Of a stretch of DNA of 64,000 nucleotides, positions 44,349-55,000 are shown piece by piece. Below the pieces are notes generated by a model. It was not told where the DNA came from and ran no database searches. It worked only from the letters and a program-made list of their open reading frames with translations. The position numbers and the translations under genes were made by a program. Source of the stretch: Brachionus plicatilis (Eukaryota > Rotifera > Eurotatoria > Ploima > Brachionidae); contig QEOQ01000424.1 of assembly GCA_010279815.1 (NCBI GenBank), forward strand, positions 63,369-127,368. Direction: 5' to 3'. The number at the start of each line of letters is the position of its first letter. Position 1 is the first letter of the stretch.

Positions 44349-45430
44349 ATGAAAATAAATTGTATCTTTATTGTGTTTCTCTCTACAATCATGATATTCG
44401 ATTTTGATTGTGAGATACTACAAGGAAATTTTAAACAATATTTTTCGATAAATGGTATGGAAAAAAGCCCAGATAATCAATTTAAATGTGCATCTAAATG
44501 CTTGAGAAATAATGACTGCAAAATGGCTATGGTAGAAGAGAAAAAATGTACAATTCTGAATGAATGCTCTTCATTTGATTACAATAAAAGCAACATTATT
44601 TTGATTAAAAAAATTATCAAAAAATCAAAAATTGATTCAAATTTCACATGTAAATTAAAATTTCAAAATAAATAAAATTTTTGTTTAAAATTTGTATTTT
44701 TAAAGTAGATTTTACTTTGACTGGTCATTTAGAACAAGTATTTTCACTTGCTTTACTTAAAAATGGTGATTTGGCAAGTGGATCAGACGATGGCTCTATT
44801 AAAATTTGGAATTTAGATAGTAGATGTGAAATAATGACTCTAAATGGTCACAATAACTCAGTTCGCTCTCTTGTACTACTTAATAATGGTGATTTGGCAA
44901 GTGGATCAGCTGATAATACTATTAAAATTTGGGACATTAAGAATGGAAGTGTAAAAATGACTCTAACTGGTCATAATAACTCAGTTCGTTCTCTTGTACT
45001 ACTTAATAATGGTGATTTAGCAAGTGGATCAGGTGATAAAACAATTAAAATTTGGGACACTAAGAGTGGAAGTGAAAAAATGAATCTAACTGGTCATTCA
45101 GATAGTGTTTTATCACTTGCTTTACTTAACAATGGCGAGTTAGCAAGTGGATCAGCCGATAGTACTATTAAAATTTGGAATACAAATGATGGAAGTTTAA
45201 AGATTGATCTAACTGATCATTCAAAAAATGTTGATTCACTTGCCGTACTTAAGAATGGTGATTTGGCGAGTGGATCACACGATAATACTATTAGAATTTG
45301 GGACACTAAGAATGGAAGTGTAAAAATGAATCTAACTGGTCATAATAACTCAGTTCGTTCTCTTGTACTTCTTTACAATGGTGATTTAGCAAGTGGATCA
45401 GCTGATAATACTATTAAAATATGGAATTGA
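44349..45430 (+). CDS. Secreted PAN/Apple-like domain fused to six WD40 repeats
   Basis: Two exons, 44349-44649 and 44706-45430, joined across a 56-nt GT..AG intron. The splice fuses two frames into one 341-residue protein. Residues 1-20 form a signal peptide (MKINCIFIVFLSTIMIF). Residues 21-98 are a six-cysteine domain (FKCASKCLRNNDCKMAMVEE; KKCTILNEC) with the spacing of PAN/Apple folds. From residue 102 a leading strand (DFTLT) precedes six WD40 blades of 41 residues each (GHNNSVRSLVLLNNGDLASG ... IKIWD). The last stops after IKIWN, so the leading strand can close the propeller. Blades are highly alike at DNA level, implying recent amplification. Known WD40 proteins are mostly intracellular scaffolds; a secreted one is unusual. 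Function unknown. A T-rich stretch ending AG sits directly before the ATG and could be a 5'-UTR or trans-splice acceptor. Confidence 0.82.
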
Positions 45431-46740
45431 TAATTTATTTTTCTTTAATTAAAATTATAAATTAATTGATTTTTTATTAATTTTTTTATTTCATTTTTTT
45501 TATTTTACATTTAACATTTTTTAAATATGAGTTTAACAAAATTTTATCAATTGATGTTGTAGATTTGAGCATTAATGAAACAAAAACTTTTTTAATATTT
45601 TTTCGCAGAAAAAATCTTTAATTAAAAATATTTAGTTTTTTTTTCGTCTAATAGTAAAATTTTTTATACAATTTTGATAAAGCATTAAAAATTGCGAGGT
45701 TTTTAAATAAATGAATGTAATTGACTTTTACAATCTTAATACATTAGAATTATTCACATTATAGGGAATATAAAATTTTTATAAAATTTTAAAACAAGGA
45801 TTTTAAAAATATAAATTTAAAAAATTCTTTAAAAAAGATAAAAATCTAAGAAATAAAAAATATTTGTACTTTTAAACATTAAACTTTCTTTTTAAAAAAT
45901 AATATTTTTTAATAATTTTTATCTTTTTTATTTTTTCATTTTTATTAAAATTTAATTAAAGATTTTTGTTTTAAAACACTAAATATCAATATTCTGTGTT
46001 TGCTGTTATATTTTTAAGATTAATAAGATAAGATTGCAAAAGTAACTCACATTTTTTTTTTTAATAAATTTTAAAACTTTTTTTTATGCCTTTTCAGAAT
46101 TGTATGAAAATTTTATTAAAAAGACCATAAAGTGCACTTCTAAAATGAATTTAGTTTTAAGAATACAAAAAGAAGATTTAGAAATAAAATTTAAGTCTAA
46201 AATTTTTATTTAAAAATCTAAAATGACTTTTCATAAGTGGTGTGCGCAATTGCAGTATACCACATTGTCGTTTTGGCAAGGCATCAGGTTACAAACATAA
46301 TTAGATTTAACAAATAAAATTTTTATTAAGCTTTAATTTTATCGTTTTTTACACAAATTTAAAAAAGTCACAGAAATTAAATTCATTGCTTTGATTTAAT
46401 TTAAGAATTGTGACTTTTGGAATTTTGTATAAATTAGAGTTATGAATAAAAACTAAGAAGCGAAAATCTTCTTTTTAATTTATTTAAAAGTGTCACGCTG
46501 TTAAACTATGATGTGATATAAAATAATTTTTTTTAAGTTTAACCCTGAACTAAAACGTTTTTTTATTTCATCAGCCATTGAGGTAAAATTTTGATTCAAA
46601 TTTTTTACCCAAGATTTTTTCAATTTTATTTTTACATATTTTTTATTTTAAAAATCAATATTTTCTTTATTATGTTTAGAAAAGATTATGAAGGAAGACT
46701 TTTTAACAGATTTTTACCTTTAACAAAGTTTAATTTTAAT
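45431..46740. other. Gene-free AT-rich region
   Basis: No coding sequence. 46235-46300 is less A/T-rich but matches no RNA gene I can recognise. Confidence 0.45.
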
Positions 46741-47011
46741 CTGGTAATTTAACGTAAAAATTAGTAAAAATGAAAAGGCCAAAAAAAAGCTCAATTTTTT
46801 GAATTTTTTATAATTTTCCATTTTTACCTAAATTTACGTAAAAATTAGTAAATAATAGTAAAAAAAATAAACTTTTGGTAAAATATGAACATATAAATAG
46901 GAACTAATTTTTTCAAAATTTATAAGAAAATAATAAAAAATTCATAAATTGAGCTTTTTTTGGCCTTTTCATTTTTACTAATTTTTACGTAAATTTACGT
47001 AAAATTACCAG
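46741..47011. mobile_element. TTACGTAA-type fold-back element
   Basis: CTGGTAATTTAACGTAAAAA at the left is mirrored by ACGTAAAATTACCAG at the right. Arms of about 75 nt share AATGAAAAGGCCAAAAAAAG. About 271 bp, no ORF, no clear TSD. Subterminal ACGTAAA motifs link it to the 18.75 kb family. Confidence 0.75.
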
Positions 47012-47263
47012 AAATCCACTTGTCATGCTACTTGATCAGTTATACTTAGAGGAACAGGTGTGAATGTCATTTTATTCTTTATTTCAAAAATTTTCTTGTA
47101 ATTAAATTAAATGTTATCTTTTAATTAACAACATTTATATACTGAAGAATAAAATTATCTGCTAATCAATATATTTTGCTACTAAGAAAAATAATTTTCT
47201 ACAATATTTTTATCTACTAAAAATTAGATACTATAAAATATAATTAGCTGCTACCACCTAAGC

Positions 47264-47765
47264 CTATTTTATTTTAGAAATATTTGGAGAAATTTTTTCA
47301 ATGTCGCTCTATTGAAATCAAATATAGTGTATCAAACAAATATTATTTAGTTTTAGAAAATTTTAAGAGAAAAACTAATTCTAAATGAAATTTTTGATCT
47401 TTCGACTTTAGAATTGGGCAATAATTAAACTAGCTTAAAGTTTTTTATTAATATTTAAGTTGGTTTGATTTTATACTCAATGCTTTAAAGAAGTAAAAAA
47501 AATTTAATTAAAATTTAATAAAAATGCTATCTTTTTCCTATTAAATGTTTTTCAATCACTATTTACCTAAAAATCTTACAATTCAATTATATTGTATAAT
47601 TTTTAATCTGAGTTTTTTTAACAATTAGAGCTTCTAAAAATTCTAAAATTTCTAAACAAATAAAAAATTTTAAAAATATCATCTTTGTTTGTAACAATTT
47701 AATCTTAATTTCAATAGAGCGACATTGCAAAAATTACTCCAAACATTACTAAAATAAAATATATC
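47264..47765. mobile_element. MITE with ~60-bp inverted repeats
   Basis: The left arm (TTTTATTTTAGAAATATTTG...CAATGTCGCTCTATTGAAAT) is mirrored at 47701-47765 (ATTTCAATAGAGCGACATTG...). About 500 bp, no coding content. Confidence 0.65.
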
Positions 47766-47771
47766 TCAACC

Positions 47772-48059
47772 CAGAGTTGTTTAAAAGTCCCAAAAAAAGT
47801 CCAAGTCCAGAATTTTTTTTTTAAATTTGCTAGATTCATATCAAAAAATTTACATACTCTTGGGTTGTCTGATGCAATAGATTTGCCATATATCAGAATT
47901 TTTGTTGTAATTTTAGCATTAATTCTTCTTCAGTATTCAAAATTTTAAAGCCTGGACTTGGGGTTTTTTTTTTGGAAAAAAAAATTAAAGTCTTTGGTCG
48001 GACTTATGAAAAAAAAAAGTCAGGACTTGGACTTTACTTGAGACTTTTAAACAACTCTG
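47772..48059. mobile_element. CAGAGTTG-family hAT MITE with perfect 8-bp TSD
   Basis: Ends CAGAGTTGTTTAAAAGTC and GACTTTTAAACAACTCTG. TSD TCTCAACC is identical at 47764-47771 and 48060-48067. 288 bp; the interior is shared with 50043-50255 (AATTCTTCTTCAGTATTCAA and related). Confidence 0.93.
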
Positions 48060-48279
48060 TCTCAACCATGGCACATTTTCGATGCTTTTTAATAATTGTA
48101 TTTAAAATTTCTATAAAAAACAATAGCTACTATTTAATCCAGTAGCAAAAATAATTAAACTAGAAGCAAATTTAATAAAAAATCGTAGCATATATTACAC
48201 GTAGTAAATTAAATAAAAAAGTAGTAAAAAAAAGGTTGTTAATAGTAAAATAAATTAATTAGTAGCAAAAGTAATTTTT

Positions 48280-48423
48280 CAATTTCATCCGCTTTCAAAT
48301 GAAAATGATAATGATCAAGATCAAGCCGAAAGTATTAATTATGACATTCAAACAATTGTACAACCAACACCATCTTCAAATTTAGCTCCGAGTAAAAGAG
48401 GCCGTCCTAGAAAAAATCCATAA
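48280..48423 (+). pseudogene. AT-hook C-terminal peptide fragment
   Basis: Open frame NENDNDQDQAESINYDIQTI, then PTPSSNLAPSKRGRPRKNP and TAA. The acidic stretch followed by a terminal AT-hook (KRGRPRKN) parallels the ORF at 15044. No start codon is identifiable. Probably the last exon of a transposon protein. Confidence 0.4.
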
Positions 48424-48663
48424 AATAACACTAAACAACATTTCTAAGTAATGTGTGAATTTCTATTAATAAATATTTGATATAATAATTTACTAATTTT
48501 TTTACTACTGATAAATTTATTTTGCTACTTTATCTAATAAATTTTTATTTTTATTTTTTTTTGCTTCGAATTTAATTATTTATACTACGAAAATAATTTG
48601 TAGTCAAAACACAATAGAACATACCATAGAAATGGTCATGTAAGTGATAATTACCCTATTTAA

Positions 48664-48810
48664 GCAGGAGTTCCACAAAGGTCAGTAATTAGTCCACTTC
48701 TTTTTAGCATTTTCATTAATTTCACTAATTATATAGAAGAAGCAAATCGTCAATACTCTTTCCTTTTTGCAGATGATTTTGCTACTTTTTTAATTTTTAA
48801 AAGATAGGAA
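48664..48810 (+). mobile_element. LINE RT palm fragment
   Basis: The plus strand reads AGVPQRSVISPLLFSIFIN and then YSFLFADDFATF, RT blocks with the catalytic FADD. 5' truncated and interrupted. A LINE 3' end on the same strand follows at 49222 and may belong to it. Confidence 0.75.
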
Positions 48811-49221
48811 ATCTTGAAAACATAAGTACCTAAAATAAGTTGAAAAATGAGTCTTTATTAGTAAAATGAAAGTATTGAAAAGACATGCTACATGATCTTT
48901 GATGAAAAAAAAAACAAAAATGAAAATCAATTTAAAAAATGAGGAAAAATTCAAATTTTAAGGGATTCACATTACACTCACAACTTTCATATAGTCCAAT
49001 GGTGGATGAATTCAAGGCTTAATATAATAAAATATCTCTCAAATAAATAAAAAAATGGGGTCTGAAACCAAAAACATAAGGTAATTGTTACAAATCCTTG
49101 ATGGGATTATTCTTTTCCTTGTTTAAATTCATTCTCAGAAACTAACATCAAAAAAATACAAGTTTTTCAAAATTTAACATCATTTTATTTAATTTTATTT
49201 TTTTTTATTTTTTTTATTCTG
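48811..49221. other. Degraded LINE or AT-rich sequence
   Basis: No frame longer than a few dozen codons. Possibly the decayed body of the element starting at 48664. Confidence 0.35.
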
Positions 49222-49256
49222 AAGGAGCATTAGTTCGGTACAGATAAACATTATAG
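49222..49256 (+). repeat. LINE 3'-end hairpin block
   Basis: TTCTGAAGGAGCATTAGTTC then GGTACAGATAAAC, homologous to the minus-strand block at 33430-33465. The stem GAGC/GTTC keeps pairing through a G-U pair. Confidence 0.6.
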
Positions 49257-49289
49257 TTTAAAAAAAGATATTGTTTATCTAAAAATTAG

Positions 49290-49745
49290 AATTGATAAAA
49301 ATGACTGAAAAACAAGTCTGTAAAAAGAGAAAAAAAATTCACCTGTATTAAATGATTGCATCCGAGACAGAAATCGTCGATTTAATGGCAACAAACAATA
49401 CAGAAGAACATGACAGTGATAAAAAGTTATTAGCTCAAAAGAATAATTGATAGAATAAATGAACTGAAAATTTTTTATTTTAGTGAAAAAGATGATAATT
49501 CCAATGTAATTAATTTATTATTTAATATTGAAAATTTTATAATTGAAATCAGCTTTACCTAACTACCACATTTTACCGATTTCTATCAAAAAAACTCTTG
49601 AAAATTATTATTTTTATTCTAATTTTTTTTTCATCAATAAAATTAAGTAAATTTTTTTTATATCCCTATGGTTTTATATGGGAATTTCGATATAACGAAT
49701 ACTGAATTTTTCGCCCAAGTAGTTCGTTATACCGAGGATTAACTG
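49290..49745 (+). mobile_element. Second pogo/Tigger-like relic
   Basis: A degraded start (MTEKQVCKKRKK) and the same internal LFNIENFIIE segment as 11479-11958. The right terminal repeat reads outward CAGTTAATCCTCGGTATAAC, followed by TA. The left end is missing. Together the two copies define one family. Confidence 0.75.
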
Positions 49746-50042
49746 TACTTTTGATTAAGCTTTACAATGGATCACGATTATTCATCAAATTTATCAGCTA
49801 GCAGTAAGACTTCAAGTAATTCCGCAATTAAAAAAAAATTTTGAAGTGATGTCGAAGTCAATTTGATGACAAAGAGTGATGTACATTGATGAGAAATAGT
49901 CCTATCGCTTCAAAGTGACATCATAAGTGAAAATTGATGTAATATCGATTCACAATCATTAGAATCTATTAATTAAACATTAGCGTTTGCAATCGATTAT
50001 CAATAATCGATTCAATAATCGTCTAATTTTTTTTAGTCGACT

Positions 50043-50255
50043 CAGAGTTGTTTAAAAGTCCAAGTCCGGACTTTAAAATTTTGAATACTGAAGAAGACTT
50101 TTATACTAAAATTGCAAGAAAATTCTGATATATGGCAAATCTATTGCATTAGACAACCCAAGACTATATAAATTTTTTAATATGAAGCCTAATATAGAAA
50201 ATTTTTAAAACAAGTCCGGATTTGGACTTTTTTTTGGGACTTTTAAACAACTCTG
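50043..50255. mobile_element. CAGAGTTG-family hAT MITE with 8-bp TSD
   Basis: Ends CAGAGTTGTTTAAAAGTC and GACTTTTAAACAACTCTG. Flanks AGTCGACT (50035-50042) and AGTCGATT (50256-50263) match at 7 of 8. 213 bp. Confidence 0.9.
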
Positions 50256-50322
50256 AGTCGATTATTAAATCAAAAAATTTTTTTTAGTCGATTATTATTT
50301 TAGTCAACTATTAAATTGAATA

Positions 50323-50549
50323 ATTTTTCTAGATGACTATAATACTTCTAATTTATCTCGTAATTTAAAGGAAGGCAAGCAAAAAATATTATTTTTTTAT
50401 AATTTATGGTATATTTTTATTTTTATTTTGCTTTAGATCTTAAATTTTAAATCAATTTAAAACCTTTTTTATTAAAAAATAATATTTTTTGCTTTCCTTC
50501 CTTTAAATTACGAGATAAATTAGAAGTATTATAGTCATCTAATTTTTTT
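50323..50549. repeat. Long near-perfect inverted repeat
   Basis: AGATGACTATAATACTTCTA...GGAAGGCAAGCAAAAAATAT on the left is mirrored at 50477-50540. Arms of about 65-70 nt with a ~80-nt A/T loop. It ends close to the start of the next element. Confidence 0.8.
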
Positions 50550-50562
50550 TTTCTTTTTATTA

Positions 50563-51037
50563 CAGTGGTGATTTGATAACAGTATTTTACGAAAAATTAC
50601 GTAAAATACCGTAAATTAACCAAATTTTACCACATTTTACGTAAATTAACGTAAAATCCGAAAAGTGAAAAAGAGGTATTTTACGAAAAATTACGTAAAT
50701 TTTCAGTATATTGAGATAATTTTGGTAAAATTTGGTAAAATTAAAAACGGCCAAATCAAAATTCAAAATTTTTGAAAAAATGTCTTTTTTTTCCCAAAAA
50801 TCGAAAATTTAAGAAAGTTTTTTTTTTTCATAAATAGGTTAAAAAAATAGTTATTTTTAAATTGTTATAAAATAAAACTTTCTTAAATTTTCGATTTTTG
50901 GAAAAAAAAGACATTTTTTCAAAAATTTTGAATTTTGATTTGGCCGTTTTTAATTTTACCAAATTTTACCAAAATTATCTCAATATACTGAAAATTTACG
51001 TAATTTTTCGTAAAATACTGTTATCAAATCACCACTG
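50563..51037. mobile_element. TTACGTAA-type long-hairpin MITE with TA TSD
   Basis: Ends CAGTGGTGATTTGATAACAG and its exact complement ending ATCACCACTG, flanked by TA. Almost the entire 475 bp folds back on itself: an inner pair of arms of about 165 nt shares GGCCAAATCAAAATTCAAAA. TTTTACGTAA motifs are subterminal. No ORF. Confidence 0.9.
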
Positions 51038-51730
51038 TATATAAATTATTATTAATTTTATTAATTAATTTATTATTGTTTTTGCAAGATATATGTTTTG
51101 ATCAAATAAATTTTAATTTTTTAAGTGGTTAAAAATATTATAGAAACCAAGATATTCACTTTAAATACTTCTTAATATATGAAAAAGTATAAATAAAATC
51201 AGAGTTGTTTAAGAGTCAAAAGTGTCAAGTCAAAGACTTACTAAAGCCTCCGATCAGAGGTAAAACCAATATGATGAAACTGACCATGAATTTATTCAAG
51301 CTAAAAAAAAAGAAGGCTTACAATAAAACGCAAAAGTATTTAGAAAAAAAAAATTCTATTTAGGAAAATAACTTATTATTCAGTCTAAAAAAAATTTATA
51401 TAGAAATAAATTTTTTTAAAAATGCAATTATAAACTTTTTGGCAAAAAAATAATTCCTTTTAATTATTTTATTAATTACTTAATAATTTTCCCCTTGATT
51501 TTGTCTCATCGATTTTTTAGCTTCGATTTATTCTGGACGAAAAAAAACAAAACTAATTAAAAAAAAAAATGTATCAAAAAAAAATCCTAAATTTAATTTA
51601 TTATTTAAATTTAATCTTTAAACTCAAAAACAAAAAGATAACTTATCTCAATTTCTCGAGCAGTTTTATCTAGTCCTTATGCGTAAATCAAGTATTGAAT
51701 ATGTGTAAAAATTTATCTTCAAGTCTACAC
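51038..51730. other. AT-rich region with a solo hAT end
   Basis: CAGAGTTGTTTAAGAGTC at 51200 is a single end of the CAGAGTTG family. Nothing else recognised. Confidence 0.45.
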
Positions 51731-52031
51731 ATACCTTAAAACAGGTGTGTGTGTGTGTGCCTGGATAGCAAATTTATGTTAGACTTTAAATGGCGTTTGA
51801 GCTCACAAATTGCGCACTTTATCCACTCTCGCTGTTCTTAATTGTACCATGTACAAGAGTGAATATATACATTTATATATAAATACATGAATTTAGATCG
51901 AATTTATGCTCGCAATAATTATGCTCAAGCCGTTCACTCAAACGCATGCACACCAATTTCAAATTCAGCTCCAATCTTTCTAAAAAACGTAAATTTCTCA
52001 ATTTAGACACTTTTGAACAAAAAGCCCAACC
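51731..52031 (+). promoter_or_regulatory. Upstream region of PDCD4
   Basis: Less A/T-rich than usual. Includes a short TG repeat (51746), TATATATAAATA-type sequence (51877) and a pyrimidine stretch ending TTTAG at 52006, which could be a 5'-UTR splice or trans-splice acceptor about 25 nt before the ATG. The transcription start cannot be placed. Confidence 0.35.
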
Positions 52032-55000
52032 ATGCCACTCAGCGACACCAACAAACCGCAGTCACAGTCCATCGAGGACCTGATCGCCCAGCTCGACTCG
52101 CCCACACTCCCGAGCCCATCGGCGCTCAGCGTCGAGGAACGCAAGTGCCTCAAGGGCAAACGTCCCGTCACCAACTTTGTCCGCCACAGCTCAAACGGCG
52201 CCAACAGCGTACCACTGCTCCAAAAAAACATAATCACGTCCAAAAAGTACACCAAAAACCTCAAGTCGCTGAACAACCGCGGTTTGCCGAAAAAAAACGG
52301 CGCCGGCGGCAAGCACACATGGGGTGCGCCCGGCTGCGAGCTCGCCGACTACTACATCGACTCCAAGGACCCGAACTACGACTCGGAAGAGGCGCCCGCG
52401 GCCACCATCCTCCACTCCCATCTGCCCAAAGAACTCGACCCGGACGACTTCGATCACGACATAAAGCCCGTTATTTTGGAGTTCTTTCAGAACGGCGACA
52501 CCGTCGAGGTCATCGAGCAGCTCAAGGCGTTCCAGTTGAGCCGGGCCAGGCCCCATCTGGTCGCTTATCTTGTGCAGATGGCGCTCGAGAGCAACAACAC
52601 CAGCAGAGAGCTTATGTCACGGCTGCTGCGCGATCTCACTTATGAAATTGTCAACGAGGAGGACTGCTGGCGCGGCTTTGATATGCTGCTCAATAATTTG
52701 AAAGAGATCACGTTGGATAATCCGGACGCGGCCGAAAAGAGCGGTACTTTTGTCGCGAGGGCCGTGGCTGATAAAGTGATCGGCCGCCGCTATATTGACC
52801 GCTTTTATGACGCGCAGATTGGCGAGCAGAACATGCCCGATTTGAGCGATGGATTGGTGCTCAAGTCGGTGGACAGTGCTCGTCTTTTGGTCACCATGAA
52901 CAATCATTTGAATCAGTTGTCGCATATTTGGGGAAATAAGGGAGGATTTTTGGCTGTGACTGAGCTTGTGGACAAGATCAAGGAGATTATTCAGGAGTTG
53001 TATGACTCGAGGGATGTGGATGAGGCTGTTAGGTGTCTCAAGGAACTTAATGTGCCGCATTTTCATCACGAGCTTGTGTTCGAGGTAAGATTGGCAAATA
53101 ACATATAGTTTTTTAAATAAGTAAAAAAAAATTTTTTTTTTAAATTTCTTTTTTCATTTTAATTTTTTCTTCTTTTGTATTATTTTAAAAATTAAAAAAT
53201 TTTTTTTTTTTCATTTTAATTTTTTCTTCTTTTCCATTATTTTAAAAAATTTTAAAAGATTTCTTTTTTATTTTCATTTTTATCTTCTTTTCTATTATTT
53301 TAAAAATTTAAAATTTTTTTTTTTCATTTTAATTTTTTCGTCTTTTCTATAATTTTAAAAATTCCGAGAGAAAAAAAAATTTTTAGAAATTTTATTTTCA
53401 TTTTTTATTCTTTTCTATTATTTAAAAAATTTTTTTTTCATTTTAATTTTTTCCTCTTTTCTATTATTTTAAAAATTCCGAGTGAAAAAAATTTTCTAAA
53501 AATTTTATTTTCAATTTTTCTTCTTTTCCATTATTTTAAAAATTTTAAAAGATTTCTTTTTTATTTTCATTTTTATCTTCTTTTCTATTATTTTAAAAAT
53601 TAAAAAAATTAAAAAAAATTTTTATTTTAATTTTAATTTTTTCTTCTTTTCTATAACTTTAGAAATTTAAAAATTTTTTTTTTCATTTTAATTTTTACAT
53701 CTTTTCTCTAATTTTAAAGATTCCGAGAGGAAAAAAAATTTTCAAAATTTTATTTTCATTTTTTATTCTTTTCCATGTTATTTTACAAATTTTAAAAAAT
53801 TTAATTTTCATTTTTTCTTCTTTTCCATTATTTTAAATGTTTGGAATGAAAATTTTTTTTTTCAAATTTTATTTTCATTTTTTCTTCTTTTCCATTATTT
53901 TAAAAATTTAAAAAGATTTCTTTTTTATTTTCATTTTTATCTTCTTTTCTATTATTTTAAAAATTAAAAAATTTTTTTTTTTTTCATTTTAATTTTTTCT
54001 TCTTTTCTATAATTTTTAAAAATTCCGAGAGAAAAAAATTTTCTAAAAATTTTATTTTCATTTTTTATTCTTTTCCATGTTATTTTACAAATTTTTAAAA
54101 ATTCAATTTTCATTTTTCTTCTTTTCTATTATTTTAAAAATTTAAAAAGATTTCTTTTTCATTTTTATCTTCTTTTCTATTATTTTGAAAATTTTGAGAG
54201 AAAAAAAATTTTTTAAATTTTTTATTTAAATTTAATTTTTTCTAGTTTTGTGAAGTTCAGTTCAAAAGAACAGAACAAAGTGTAAAAAATTTAAGAAACT
54301 TTTTTTCAAATAGTTTAAAATTAATTCTGTGAATGCAGAATGGTGCAACATTCTAAGTTGCATCAACTGTAAAAGTCTGCTAATTAGGTGCAAAATATCT
54401 ACATTCGATTATATTGAAATTTAATTTATGCTGTAATCTGCAAATTTAGCAGACATTGATATTTGATGCAACTTTGAATGTTGCACTATGTTGCATTTAC
54501 AGAATTAATTTTAAACGTTTAGAAAAAAAGTTTCTTAAATTTTTTACACTTTGTTCTGTTCTTTTGAACTGAACTTCACAAATTAATTTTCATTTTTTAT
54601 TCTTTTCCATGTTATTTTACAAATTTTTAAAAATTTAATTTTCATTTTTTCTTCTTTTCCATTATTTTAAATATTCGGAATGAAAATTTTTTTTTTTCAA
54701 ATTTTATTGTTTCGTATTTTCTTCTTTTCTATTATTCTAAAAATTTAAAAAAATTTTTTTTTTTTCTTTAGAATTTTCATCTTTTCTATAATTTTAAAAA
54801 TTTTAAAAATATTTTAAAATTTTTTTTTTTATTTTCATTTTTTCTTCTTTTCCATTATTTTAAATATTCGGAATGAAAATTTTTTTTTTCAAACTTTATT
54901 GTTTCATTTTTTTTTCTTTTCTGTTATTTTAAAACTTTTAATTCTATTCATTCGGCATCTTTAAGTTTATGATCAAAAAAAAAGATCAAATAGAATTTTT

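Larger units (their letters stand above)
47130..48590. mobile_element. Repeat region with TAGTAGCAAAATAA-type motifs
   Basis: Motifs of the type TTTGCTACTA (47165-47240, and 48510-48590) and the inverse TAGTAGCAAAA (48120-48270) bracket an AT-hook peptide. Two smaller elements, 47264-47765 and 47772-48059, have inserted within. The outer boundaries are approximate. Confidence 0.4.

Noticed and set aside
44681..44705. Independent WD40 gene starting at a TTG at 44681
   Set aside because: No ATG is available. The GT..AG intron joins the frame in phase to the upstream signal-peptide exon.
46235..46300. Less AT-rich stretch checked as a possible tRNA or small RNA
   Set aside because: No cloverleaf, A/B boxes or stable stem could be traced.
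52013..52645. Long alternative-frame and antisense ORFs over PDCD4 exon 1
   Set aside because: Shadows caused by the GC-rich, stop-poor segment. The PDCD4 frame has clear homology and splices correctly.
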